Below, piece after piece: positions 33,101 through 43,259 of a stretch of DNA of 64,000 bases; positions within the stretch are counted from its first letter, which is position 1; every line of letters begins with the position of its first letter. Below the pieces are notes generated by a model. The model saw only the letters and a list, made by a program, of their open reading frames with translations. It did no database searches and was not told the origin of the DNA. Made by a program: the position numbers and the translations under genes. This DNA comes from Akebia trifoliata (lineage: Eukaryota > Streptophyta > Magnoliopsida > Ranunculales > Lardizabalaceae): contig CM030706.1 of the NCBI GenBank assembly GCA_017979445.1, positions 8,108,967 through 8,172,966 on the forward strand, given 5' to 3'.

Positions 33101-34622
33101 TTGGTCATTTGCTAGATAAAGAAAACCATTCAAAAGAATCCCATAACATTTATTTATAATTCAAACATTAATTGTTCTGGGTGAAAGAATTTTTTTTTAC
33201 CAACGACCCATTTGATTGAACCGAATGTAGATCGCAACGGTGACATCCACAGCTGGAAAATTTAGTTTCGTCGGATTTGCGATCATTGTTCAAGGGGAAA
33301 TCTTTGTACTTAGTGAATAAATTGACAGCCTCGACCTCTGTTTCGGTTCCATCCTTCATGGTGTTCACCTGCTCACACAAATCATCCAGCTTCTGCTGCA
33401 TGCTCAACAGCACCTGATCCTGAAAATTTCAACAAAAAATCATAATTACTTCAAAAAAATCCCCATAAAAAAGAAAAAAAATGGACAAGAAAATATTAAA
33501 TGAGGGTAAAATAAGGTCCAGTTAAACTGAAGATTACAATTTTTTTTCTTTCACTGGGGACTAAAACTGTCTTTAACAGTTTCATTAAAGTGCCAAAAAA
33601 AAAAAGAGTAAAACAAACCAATTAAGCAAAACCCAAATCTACCAAAATAAAATAAAAAAATAAAGAATAAAGAAAGAAAGAAAATTTGAATCATAAATCA
33701 ATATTCATTAACAAATAATTACATCCAAAGCCCCCCATAAAAGAGAAAAAGAAAAAAGAGAGGGAGGGGAAAATGGGGACCAATTTGGAATTTTGGATTG
33801 CTATTTTGAACCGAAATATATATTTTTTTTTGCTTTTAGTAGGGACCCAAAACTGTCTTTTATTAAAGTGCAAAAAAGAAAGTAAGATTGTAAGAAACCC
33901 ATTAAACAAAACCCTAATCTACCCAAAAAAAAAAAATTAAGATTTTATTTTCGTAATCAACATTCATTAAAACAATTACACCAAAAACCCTAAATTAAAA
34001 TGGGGAAAAAAAAAAGGAATTTAAGGGGGGAAATAAGAGCCAGTTTGCATTGCTATTTTGCGCCAAAAATTATTTTCTTTTTTCTTTCAGAGGGGACCCA
34101 AAGGCCAAAACTGCCTTTTAACAGATTAATTAAAGTGCAATAAAAAAAAGTACCAGAAACCCCACTAACCAAAACCTTAATCTAACATTAAAACAAGAAA
34201 CAAAAATTAAACCTATTTATTAAGCAAAATTTTATACTAACCCTAAGATCTACTGATCTTTGAAGTTTCCAAATCTGCCGAGATTTCTTCAAATCTGCAG
34301 TAGCAACGGCAACAACTGCAACTATTAGGATTCGATGAATGGGGCTAAAGAGTTCCCAAGCCACTGCTTCTTCTCGGGTTAAGGAACCTCCTATAGTTTT
34401 AGCTGAGCTGGCTTCTTCTGCGCCGACAAGTCGGCCTTGTAGAGATACCCAAGAAAGCCGCCGAGCTGAACGAACTGGACGAGTCGACTCGCTGAAATGG
34501 CTCGAGAGTCTACGTGGAGACGGCGAGATTGAAGGAGAGAAGGTAATGAGAGAGACAATAGGCGGCGGCTGCGCGTGAGAGAAGCCGGAGCCGAAGCTTT
34601 GGTTTTCATGGTCGTCTTCCAT
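30165..34622 (-). CDS. Six-exon gene, 461-residue plant protein of unknown function
   Basis: I assembled this gene by eye from splice sites. Exons (minus strand): 34622-34242, 33419-33201, 32765-32622, 31019-30900, 30799-30713, 30599-30165. Every intron is GT-AG and phase 0, and together the exons give an uninterrupted frame of 461 residues ending in TAA. Exon 1 begins MEDDHENQSFGSGF and includes a serine/arginine-rich stretch (about 30-60) and a short hydrophobic run ILIVAVVAVATA. Exon 2 starts with a helical segment (DQVLLSMQQKLDDLCEQVN). Exons 4-5 form a coiled coil (LAVEQDIYNLQKECEEKDAT; LEDIIRRKNMIITKLKKDM). Exon 6 is basic and serine-rich and ends TTPLKRWV. I recall no characterised homolog; intact splicing and frame argue for a functional, conserved plant gene. 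The ATG context is CCGCCATGG. Introns 1 and 3 are the longest (822 and 1602 bp). Confidence 0.88.
33510..34205. repeat. Three tandem degenerate copies inside intron 1
   Basis: A unit of about 250 bp recurs three times, at about 33510-33735, 33770-33975 and 34020-34205. Each unit has TTTCTTTCA or TTTTAGTA, then GGGGACTAAAACTGTCTTT or GGGACCCAAAACTGTCTTTT, then TTAAAGTGC, an A-run and AACAAAACCCTAATCTACC. The first two are closer to each other than to the third. The copies lie wholly within the first intron of the six-exon gene. Confidence 0.75.
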
Positions 34623-35150
34623 GGCGGAAGTAAGGGCGGAATTGCAGCTTTTAGGGTAAATTTAGGGCTTTTTTGTACATTATGTGTATTTGTACGGTTA
34701 GAAATTTCAAAATTTTGAAATTGGAGGGAAAGAATGTAAATATGACACATGTAAGAAAGACGTTGGGCCAATTACATGACGCCAAGTGGAGACTTTCTTA
34801 TTAAAAGAGAGATTTTCTAGCCGTTAGTGAGTTGTCTTGATTTACTAACGGCTTATAGTTTTCAAATTTGATTGGTTGTTTTACGAAAATGGTCCAAGCA
34901 TTTTGCAAAATTTACGGGACCAACCATATTTTTCAAAATAGGGAATATGACATAATGGACCCTACGATAGGACTTTTTTCTAAATTCACCCAGACTTTTG
35001 GATGGTAGCTTAACAATTCAAATGGTTGAGAATTGAGATAGGCCATTAAATTTCTATCTTGATGATTTGAATTAGAGGTGCACAATTGGAATTGAACAGA
35101 ACTTGATTGATTTTATAAATTTGGAATCAAACCGACCCAAATCAACTTTA
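34623..35150. promoter_or_regulatory. Upstream region of the six-exon gene
   Basis: This is the presumed promoter and 5' leader of the minus-strand gene starting at 34622. TTTAGGGTAAATTTAGGGC near 34650 carries short telomere-like words often found in promoters of growth-related plant genes. No firm TATA box was identified. Confidence 0.4.
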
Positions 35151-35814
35151 GGGTATGTTTGATTGCATGGAAAGTCACTTTCCATGGAATTTGAAATCCA
35201 TGAAAAATTAGTTGTGAAAAATAGGTAGGGTTGGAAAATCAAATTCCATTGTTTGATTTCACTTGGATAAAATCATGAAAAATTATGAGAAAAAAGAAGA
35301 AGAGGAGAAGGAGGAAGAAGATGAGAGGAGGGGGAGAGGAAGAATAACATGACGAGGAAGAGGGAGGGGGAGGATGTGGTGGCGGTGGCGACGAAGGTGG
35401 TGGCGACGACGGTGACGGTGACGACGGTGACGGCGGTGACGGAGATAAGCGAGGAAGATGGGGGGAGAACGTGGTGGTGGTGGCGGTGGCGGTGGCGGAA
35501 GAGGTGAGGGATGAAGAAGAAAGAGAAGAAGAGAGAGAGAGAAGGCGGTCAGAGACGGAACCGACGGCGAGGTTAGTGAAATGGTGGTGGTGGTGGTGGT
35601 AGTGGTGGTAGGGAAGAATTGAGAATGGAAAATATGGGTGGAATTCATTTTCCCACCCATATGGGTGGGAAAGTGAAATCCATGATTTAGTGGACTTTTT
35701 GAATGGGGTGGAAAATGAATTTCCATTTCTATGTGTAATCAAACACTTGAAAAATGTCATTTTCCATGGAAATTGATTTTCCACCCTATTTTCCATGTGA
35801 AACCAAACACACCC
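35151..35814. mobile_element. PIF/Harbinger-like non-autonomous element with TTA duplication
   Basis: The left end GGGTATGTTTGATTGCATGG and the complement of the right end GGGTGTGTTTGGTTTCACAT are inverted repeats. The flanks are TTA at 35148-35150 and 35815-35817, the 3-bp target duplication of this superfamily. Subterminal segments CATGGAAA...TTTCCATGG are palindromic. The interior (about 35290-35610) is an unusual run of GGA, GGT and GAC triplets, which creates long but meaningless open frames of serine and proline or of histidine and arginine on the minus strand. No transposase is present. Confidence 0.85.
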
Positions 35815-36935
35815 TTAGTTCACTTTGGTTTGATTCTCGAATCTCCTAAACATAGATACTAAGATGTCAATTATCAAATCTTACGACTAAAAAATTCACG
35901 ATCATTAATGATTTCAATCAAAAGGCACAATAAAGATAATGGCATTAGCTCAAGCCATGAAAATAATTCATTAAATGATTAAAATAAATCAACTTTTTGC
36001 TTATATTCTTTTTTTTTTTTTTTTTTTTGAAAAAGTCGATTATGTCTCCTTAAAGAGTACCAAGATAGAAATTGCCCTTATGTTCACTTACAATCTTGAC
36101 CATGCAAACATGAAATCCAAGATGTATTTTCATTTTTTTTTAATTTTTATATCTTAATTGGTAGGTTATGCAAATATATTTGAAAATAGAGATTTGAGCA
36201 TATTAATGAAATTTACTTGTATTTGGGGTTTGATGTATAATGATGTGGTAAGGTTGGCTCTACTCAAATGGTTCGTCATAGGGTGCTCTATATCTATTGT
36301 GTAGTCGTGATATTCAAAATTTATAATTAGTGATGGATCTTATTTTATTTTCCATGTTTTTATTGATGAGGAAAGGAATTTTCCTAGCTTGTAATAATGT
36401 CTTTTCTTTTATGCTTAGTTACATACAATTTGGTTGTATTGACATAGGTTTCTTGAAATTAATGTTCATTTTGCATAAATATATTAAAGCATAGTGCTAT
36501 ACAGAAAAGCTGAAAAATGTTACTTGCACTAATGATGTACTTGTTTTTATTGAATATGCTTTTCGAATTAGAACAAGTTTATAATATTTTTGACTTATAC
36601 TTTTTCTTGTTTTCATGCTTGTAGGGGAAATCCACTCAGAGTGCAAGAACGGATCGATTAAAGGGGACACTTCTAGAAGAATATATGCTGAAGAAATGTA
36701 GAAACTCCAACGTTATGTGATGATTTTTTTGCCCAATTTAATTTTACAAATAAATGTAGAGGTGATGAGATTTTACAAATACTTATGTCTGTCTCTACTT
36801 GAATTTTTTCATTGATTCATTTGATTGCATTAAATTAACAATGTATATGTGAATTATTTGATCAATAATTTATGTTAATGGCATTTATCAATGGTTTTTA
36901 TCATCTCTTGACGTCTTTTTCATAAAACTATTTGC
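35815..36935. other. Gene-free stretch with a possible terminal exon
   Basis: A poly-T tract lies at about 36010-36028. At 36627-36720 a splice-acceptor-like TGCTTGTAG precedes an open segment reading LKGTLLEEYMLKKCRNSNVM and a stop, which looks like the last exon of some gene. I cannot name it and I see no upstream exon. The rest is unremarkable. Confidence 0.35.
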
Positions 36936-37337
36936 CACTACAAGCAATTTTGTAATTTATAATTGTAGATTTAAAATTTAAAAAAAAATTACCTTTAGCG
37001 ACGGATAAAATCTATCATTAAAAAAATTAAGCTTAATTTTTATTTTTATTATGAAAATATAATATCTATAGCGGCGGAAATATCCACTGCAACGGTCATT
37101 ATTTCATTTTTTATTTTTTATTTTTTGAAATTTATTTAATGCAACTGATTTTACATCCACCACTATAGGTACCACTTTTTGCGATAGAAAATATAATCCA
37201 CGACTATTTTTAGCAATGGGACAGCATAGATGGATGCCACTTTTGCCACACATCCACTGCAATATATCTACAACAATGGAAAAAAATACATGTAGCAATA
37301 GATATATCCGTCGCTATAGAGCATAAATGTTATAGTG
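36936..37337. mobile_element. Miniature CACTA element
   Basis: It starts CACTACAAGCAATTTTG and ends with the complement of CACTATAACATTTATGC. Subterminal TAGCGACGGA words occur at both ends (TTTAGCGACGGATAAAA on the left, TATCCGTCGCTATAG on the right). It is 402 bp long with no coding capacity. The adjoining trinucleotides (TGC and TCT) do not match, so the 3-bp target duplication has decayed or the ends are slightly off. Confidence 0.7.
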
Positions 37338-37480
37338 TCTCTATAAAAATTAAAACTCTTTAGATGGTTAGGGCCATGTCATTTGGACTACTTAGAATGG
37401 TGATTAAATTTGTTAGAATACAAAAGGCAAACAGTGAGAGTTCTTTTTTGTTATATTTAATTTTATTTGTTATATATATA

Positions 37481-38220
37481 GGGTCATGTGTCTCTTTCGG
37501 CGCCCTACCACGTAACAAACAATTTGGCAAACGTTTTGCCATCGTTGGATATGAAGAGATCAGACGGACGATACTCAATCTCGTTGTTTTAATGTTTAAC
37601 TTATAACGTTTCAATGTATTACAGCGCCATCCCTCAATTTTTCAATATTTAGTGTCACCTCTTTTTTCTCTTTAAACAGAAACAAAACAAAGCGTGAGAA
37701 CTCTCTCATTCTCTCTCTCGACAAAACCCTCTCTCTCATTCTCTCATTCTCTCATTCTCTCATCCTCTCTCATTTTCGATCGAACTGAAATCCTCACTCT
37801 CACTCTCATTCTCTCTCGTTCTCGCTTTCACAACTACCTCGTTGAAACCCTCGCACGAACGGCTGCACTCTCTCTCGTTCTCGTTCTCGCTCTCGCATTC
37901 TCTTTCGCACGAAATACGAACGACTGCAACTTCAACCTCGTTGCACCTCCATCGACGAAACACGAACGACTGTAACTTTGACCTTGCTATAAGTTAGTTT
38001 TTTTTTTATTTTTTTGGAATTTATGAAATCACAAACACTGTCAAGGAATTATTCTGCGAAATAATTGTATTTTTGTGATTTGATTTCTGATTTTATGAAG
38101 ACAAGAAATCCAGAATTATTTAAGATTTTTTTTTTCGATTTAATTTTTTTTTGTTATTTATTTTATGAAAACAAAATAATTCTTAGATTTCATTCAACAC
38201 AGAGGTGGGTCACACCTCTT
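37481..38220 (+). repeat. Left terminal inverted repeat of the Pack-type element
   Basis: About 740 bp. It contains a pyrimidine-rich segment (37690-37975) with CTCATTCTCTCATTCTCTCA runs and CACGAACGACTGCAACTTCA words resembling a 5' leader, followed by a T-rich part. The mate is at 42121-42855 on the opposite strand. An extra segment of about 10 bp (ATGTGTCTCT) near the outer end is absent from the right copy. Confidence 0.85.
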
Positions 38221-38574
38221 TTTTCTTTTAAGTTAGTTTTGAGATTCTGGCTATTTCTTTTACCCATTTCTGTGAAATGAGAAGATTTGTCCTCATGTAG
38301 TGGGGATTCCCTTCCCTAGTATATTTTATGATATAAACATGTTGGGCAGTTTGGATTGTTTCCCAGTTGTTGGTTATGGTACCAATCTTTGAAATATTTG
38401 ATTTTCTGTCTATTTCTGTTCTTTATTTGTTTTGTTTAGTAGTTGTGGTTACTTCAAATCCAAATTTTAAGTGGTCTCTAAAATGTGGGATGTATTGGTG
38501 TAACATGGGCAACTTCCTTTCTTTTTGACTCGTATTCTGAATCTTCACGTGCTGCTCTTCATGTGACAATGCAG

Positions 38575-38680
38575 TACAAGGCTTGCATGTTATGCAACAA
38601 GAAAGTAACATAAGCTATTGGATTTGGGTATTGGTGTGAAGGGTGCCAGAAGAATGACGATGAATGCAATTTAAGGTTTG
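38575..38680 (+). pseudogene. Captured exon of RPA1 (replication protein A large subunit)
   Basis: After an acceptor ACAATGCAG, the frame reads YKACMLCNKKVT, a stop, then AIGFGYWCEGCQKNDDECNL. This matches the zinc-binding C-terminal DNA-binding domain of plant RPA1 (A/B type), whose signature is CNKKVT...GYWCEGCQKNDEEC. All four cysteines are kept, but a TAA follows CNKKVT, so the piece cannot encode the domain. It lies inside the Pack-type element at 37481-42855. Confidence 0.85.
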
Positions 38681-39887
38681 GCAATTAAAACAACACCACC
38701 ATATCAACGACCGTCCTGAATATACGGCCTTGAGAACTTAGATATATGGCATTTTTCTATTTGAATTGATACATGTACATACTCCTGAACAAAATTAAAA
38801 CTCTCATTTAGATGTAATGTTTTGGTCCATTGAAAAACTGAAATGGTATAACATTACAAATTTCAGTCTTGGCTGAAACATTCCCAAACGATATGAAACT
38901 TTGAACCATGCTAACCAAAGATATTGAAAATGCAATACACATGATGCTTGCTCCATTGTCAAAAACAAAAGCACATCTTCCTTTGAATCAGGTTGGTACC
39001 AATAAGGAAAATGGATCCACTTCAAGAGTTGACTTCAACAGACTGACAAATAGCTGCAAGCATTTAGAGCAGAGCACTAGATGGGGTTTCTGTTTTCACT
39101 TTTGTAGTGTGTTTATTTTTTTGGTAATGAAATTTTGAGATGGTGGTAGTAGTGGGATAGTAAATATACATGGATGATCTTTGGAAGGCTTCAATAATGA
39201 TGTATGTATATCTTTTTATAAAGAGTCTATCTTTTTTTATTTGGAAAAATACATGTATATATCATGGTTTTCAAGTGTGGGCATCCTCGCATCCTCAAAA
39301 AGTAGAACCTGAACTATTTTATTTCTTTAATGTGCAAATTTTGTTTGTTTACTTCCACATGGCCATAGAAAGATGTCTCGATGCTTTGAAAATTGTTTAG
39401 ATGTATTTTACTTGTTGATTGTGTGTTATAAAATGCATCTCGACTTTTTTAATGGTCAACCAACTCGACTGATTGTTTCGTTAATAGTGGGAGATTTGTT
39501 TCTTGAGTGGTACCAAAGAAAGAAATTATCTTCACTAGCTCTCTATGGGAACATGCTTAACAAGGTTCTACTTTCCAATCGACTCCAAAACTTCACTTTC
39601 AATCAAGCTTTTGGGACATGAATACAGGGCGGGTTGAATGAACTGATCAGATATGCCAACCAAAGAGATTGCTTTTTTAATTTGAAAAAAAAATATGTGA
39701 GCCATACTTCAAAATTGGTGAAGCTAAAATTGCTCTGCAGATATAAAATGGAATTATTATTCCAATTTTTCAGTTTATAGATTCATCTCAGCTGAATTGA
39801 CATTGCAAAGCTTGTCATGCTTCACTAATGATGTCCACTTAATCTTATATACTTATTGTATTTGTTATCTTCCCTTGCTGATTTTAG
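38681..39887 (+). other. Interior of the Pack-type element, unidentified exon-like segments
   Basis: Open segments at 38908-39138 (beginning LTKDIENAIHMMLAPLSKTK) and at 39440-39621 (LIVGDLFLEWYQRKKL) look like coding-derived sequence rather than random AT-rich DNA, but I cannot assign them. They lie between the RPA1 and XPG fragments and may be further captured exons. Confidence 0.35.
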
Positions 39888-40023
39888 GAATTGCTTCAAA
39901 TATTTGGCTTACCGTATATCATTGCACCTATGGAAGCAGAAGCTCAGTGTGCATACTTAGAACTAGCAAATTTTGTAGATGGTGTTGTGACTGATGACTT
40001 AGATGTGTTCTTGTTTGGGGCAC
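39888..40023 (+). pseudogene. Captured exon of an XPG/UVH3-type endonuclease
   Basis: Acceptor GATTTTAG is followed by an open frame of 45 codons. It contains [20 protein letters not shown] and [16 protein letters not shown], with a GT donor after GGGGCAC. This is the I-region of the Rad2/XPG nuclease family, and the [10 protein letters not shown] wording is specific to XPG (plant UVH3). The acidic catalytic residues (E, E, D, D) are kept, but the family's TDDSD reads TDDLD here. It is a single exon isolated from the rest of the gene, hence a fragment. Confidence 0.88.
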
Positions 40024-42120
40024 GTAAAATTTTGTAAATTTTGTTTTTTTTTAACCATAAAGTATGTTCTCTGTTTTAAATTCAGATGTGAGAACGTCTG
40101 TTCTCTGTTTCTCTCGGGTTTAAAACGAAGAAGAGGGAGGTGGCACTACTTACCACTTATGACTGATATTTTTTTACTAGCTATAATATTAAAGAAAGTT
40201 ACAAAGTGTGTAACTTACTCTTTTTATAGTTGTGCTGGTGATCCTTGTTAGAAAATTAATGCATTATATTCAAATTTTCATTTGCTTAAAAAATTATAAT
40301 GTGTACATGAGATAAGGTTTAAAGTCTTAAACACTCACATATCTACATGGCCCATTCACCAAAAATCAGCATGATTGGTGAGTTTATAGCTGATGCGTTT
40401 AATCATTATTTTCCCCTCCATTATGCTTGGAATCCTCTTGTAAGACTAACACATTCCCCAAAAAATAATGAACACGATGAATAGTGCAGGTAATTAACAG
40501 AACACATCGACAATAAAATGAAAAGGAATATGAAATCAGAAAGAAACTACCCTGCTAACATCAATGTCAATATTGTCAAGTTTGGCCAATTTGTTAGTAG
40601 TAATGAATACTCTGAAGAAAAATATAGTGTCTTTAACAATAGAGCGCCAACCACAAAAATAGAATCAGAAGCCAATAGTAATCATATTTTACCCCAAACC
40701 TCACTTAAAAAATCCAACCCAATTTATAAGAAACCTGGACGTGGTACTGTTCAATAGTTTCTCCCTTCAAAATCACCTTTTATGTTTAATTCCCAAATTC
40801 GAGACACAATCCAACATTTCATACATGAATATGCAGTACAATGAAACTTATTTACAACTGGAGAATTTGTAATATATGAGGGAGATCAACCAATGTTAAT
40901 GATCAAAACCATTTTTTTTTCTCTACAACTATAACTATACAAGACATATGTTGGGATAAAAACACTCACAAAACATAGCTCAATAACTATCCCAAACAAA
41001 GAAGCAAAATATACACATTTCTTTGTATTACAAATGCTTCAGAAATAGTATGAGTGCAATGGGTCATTGAAAACTTGATCTTGGTTGGTACATAGGGATT
41101 TTCGACGACAAAATCTCTACAGTGGTAGTCAATCCAGGTACTAGATTTACCCAAAAAACATTGGGACTGGGCATGCTGGCCATTTGATGTTAAAAGCTGG
41201 AAATGAACGGGCTTTTAGTCCCACCCATAGACGTGCTGGGAGTTACAAATTCGACAACCAAATTTCTTGGAGGTCTTGCCCAATTGGAGCTTGAAGAATA
41301 GTCTGTAAGTCCCTACTAGAAATAAGAACTTGACCTCAAACCACTAGATTTGTTGAAGATATGCAATGCTATGGAACCTATATAAACAAGAAAGGGAGCC
41401 TTATATCAGTTCTAACATTTATCACATTAAGGAAATATTCAAAAGTATTATAACATAGAAAGCTATATTGTGATATTCTCATATAACTCAAAAAGAGTCA
41501 TAGAAGATAAATTCCATCAAATTTACGAAAATAACATATAATTTCATTATTGGTCTTAGATTAATGCTTCACCAAACATAATTGACTCTCCAAAGATTAC
41601 TAGCTTTGATGTATTTATGATTTTGCATTTTCTGCTATAACAGACATTGCATTGGGCATGGACATGTATGAAATCAAGAAGTAAAAGTTCTCTAAGCAAC
41701 AACAATGCCAATCGAAAGCAATTAAGTATTTCGGCACACACTATCGCATCAGGCAGTTCGTTCCATTTCCTTAAATTATAGGAATTCTTTTTAATAATAA
41801 TTTGGTTAATATCAGTGTGCAACAAAATAGAATGCTTTAAAATAAATATTACCCTATATAAAAGTCTTCACGTGTCTGACCATGAGTAAGAAGTAGGTGT
41901 CTAAAACGAAGGTATAGAAAGTGTTGTTTTATTGTTACAAATTTGAAATAAGAAACTTGGCTAAAAAACAGGAGGCTCTGAAATGAAAATAAGTAATTAA
42001 AACTGTAAGGCATTCAATTGGGATAGTTTGTTCTAGTGCAAATAACACTGCTCAGCATTCCAAGGGCAGTTGCTGCAATACCGTGCTTCATAAACTTCTA
42101 AAGATAGTCTCTTTCATCCA
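40024..42120. other. Interior of the Pack-type element, right part
   Basis: About 2.1 kb without a recognised domain. An open frame at 40518-40757 (79 residues, MKRNMKSERNYPANINVN...) is lysine- and asparagine-rich and cannot be assigned. The remainder up to the right inverted terminus is AT-rich. Confidence 0.45.
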
Positions 42121-42855
42121 GAGAGGTGTGGCCCACCTCTATGTTGAATGAAATCTAAGAATTATTTTGTCTTCATAAAATAAATAACCCCAAAAAAAAA
42201 ATAAATAAATAAAAAAATCCTAAATAATTCTGAATTTTTTGTCTCCATAAAATCGAAAATCAAATCACAAAAATACAATTATTTTGCAGAATAATTCCAT
42301 GACAGTGTTTGTGATTTCATAAATTCCAAAAAAAAAACAAACTAACTTACAGCGAGGTCGAAGTTGCAGCCATTCGTGTTTCATCGATGGAGTTTCAGCG
42401 AGGTCGAAGTTGCAGCCGTTCATGTTTTGTGAGAGAGAGAATGCAAGAACGAAAGTAAGAACGAGAACGAGAGAGTGCAGTTGTTCGTACGAGGGTTTCA
42501 ATGAGGTAGTTGCGAGAGCTAGAACGAGAGAGAATGATAGTGAGAGTGAGGGTTTCTTATGAGAGAAGGTTTTAGTTCGATCGAGAATGAGAGAGTGAAA
42601 GAGAGGGTTCTGTTGAGTTCTATCGAGAGAGATAATGAGAGAGTTCTCACTCTCTGTTTTGTTTTTGTTTAAAGAGAAGAAGGAGGTGATACTAAATATT
42701 GAAAAATTGAGGGATGACGCGTAAAAAATTGAAACGTTATAAGTTAAACGTTAAAACAACGAGATTGAGTATCGTCCGTTCGATATCTTCATATCCAACG
42801 GTAGCAAAACGTTTGCCAAATTGTTTGTTACGTAGTAGGGCGTCAAACGGGACCC
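42121..42855 (-). repeat. Right terminal inverted repeat of the Pack-type element
   Basis: This is the inverted copy of 37481-38220. On the minus strand it starts GGGTCCCGTTTGACGCCCTA and runs through the purine-rich (plus strand) GAGAGAGAA segment to the inner end near 42121. It abuts a TATATA linker and then the MITE at 42863. Confidence 0.85.
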
Positions 42856-42862
42856 ATATATA

Positions 42863-43088
42863 GGGTCATGATCCATTGACTCCTAAAAATGACTCATGAA
42901 AAAAACACATGATCCTCAACCCTTTAAATGCAAAATCCAATGGTTGAGATTGATTCTTGGGATAAGTATCTCTAAGACTTGTGTTATTAAGATACTCATA
43001 AATCTCAACCATTGAATTTTGTGTTTAAAGTGTTGGGAACATGTGTCTTTTTCATGAGTTATCCTTAGGAGTCAATGGATCCCATCCC
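42863..43088. mobile_element. MITE family b, copy 2
   Basis: This is a homolog of 7276-7496. The ends GGGTCATGATCCATTGACTC and, on the complement of the right side, GGGATGGGATCCATTGACTC are inverted, as are the TGACTCATGAAAAAAACACA segments. It sits only seven bases (ATATATA) from the Pack-type element and has ATATATA on its right. Confidence 0.85.
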
Positions 43089-43259
43089 ATATATATAATG
43101 AATTTGGTTCTCTTTTAGGATTCCCTGAATCAAGAATCAAACCGATGAACTCAAAAATTAAACCTAACCAAGGCATTTGTTTACTCATTCGATTATCAAG
43201 TTGACGTCAAAAAATTATATATAGTGAGATTGCAAATTCTAAATTAAAAATTCAAAAAA

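Larger units (their letters stand above)
37481..42855. mobile_element. 5.4-kb element with about 740-bp inverted termini carrying captured exons
   Basis: The left terminus (37481-38220) and the right terminus (42121-42855) are long, clearly matching inverted copies. Shared features include CGCCCTACCACGTAACAAAC, the CTCTC-rich leader-like part and the inner end CTTAGATTTCATTCAACA. The outermost bases GGGTC are flanked by TATATA on both sides. The interior holds no transposase that I can recognise, but it does hold exon-like pieces of an RPA1 gene and an XPG/UVH3 gene, with splice sites, on the plus strand. This is the architecture of a Pack-type (gene-capturing) DNA element. The superfamily is uncertain. 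Long inverted termini suggest Mutator, while the TA flanks and GGGTCCCGTT start resemble the neighbouring MITEs. Confidence 0.75.

Noticed and set aside
34339..34771. Overlapping frames in other phases around exon 1 of the six-exon gene
   Set aside because: They are shadows of the spliced minus-strand gene, whose exon chain and splice sites are consistent.
35239..35796. Minus-strand frames of 185 and 147 residues rich in serine, proline and histidine
   Set aside because: They are the translation of the GGN/GAC triplet block inside a Harbinger-like element with clear ends and a TTA target duplication.
37694..37975. Plus-strand frame MRTLSFSLSTKPS... as a gene
   Set aside because: It lies wholly inside the inverted terminal repeat of the Pack-type element and comes from CTCTC-rich leader-like sequence. 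Its mate at 42265-42501 is broken.
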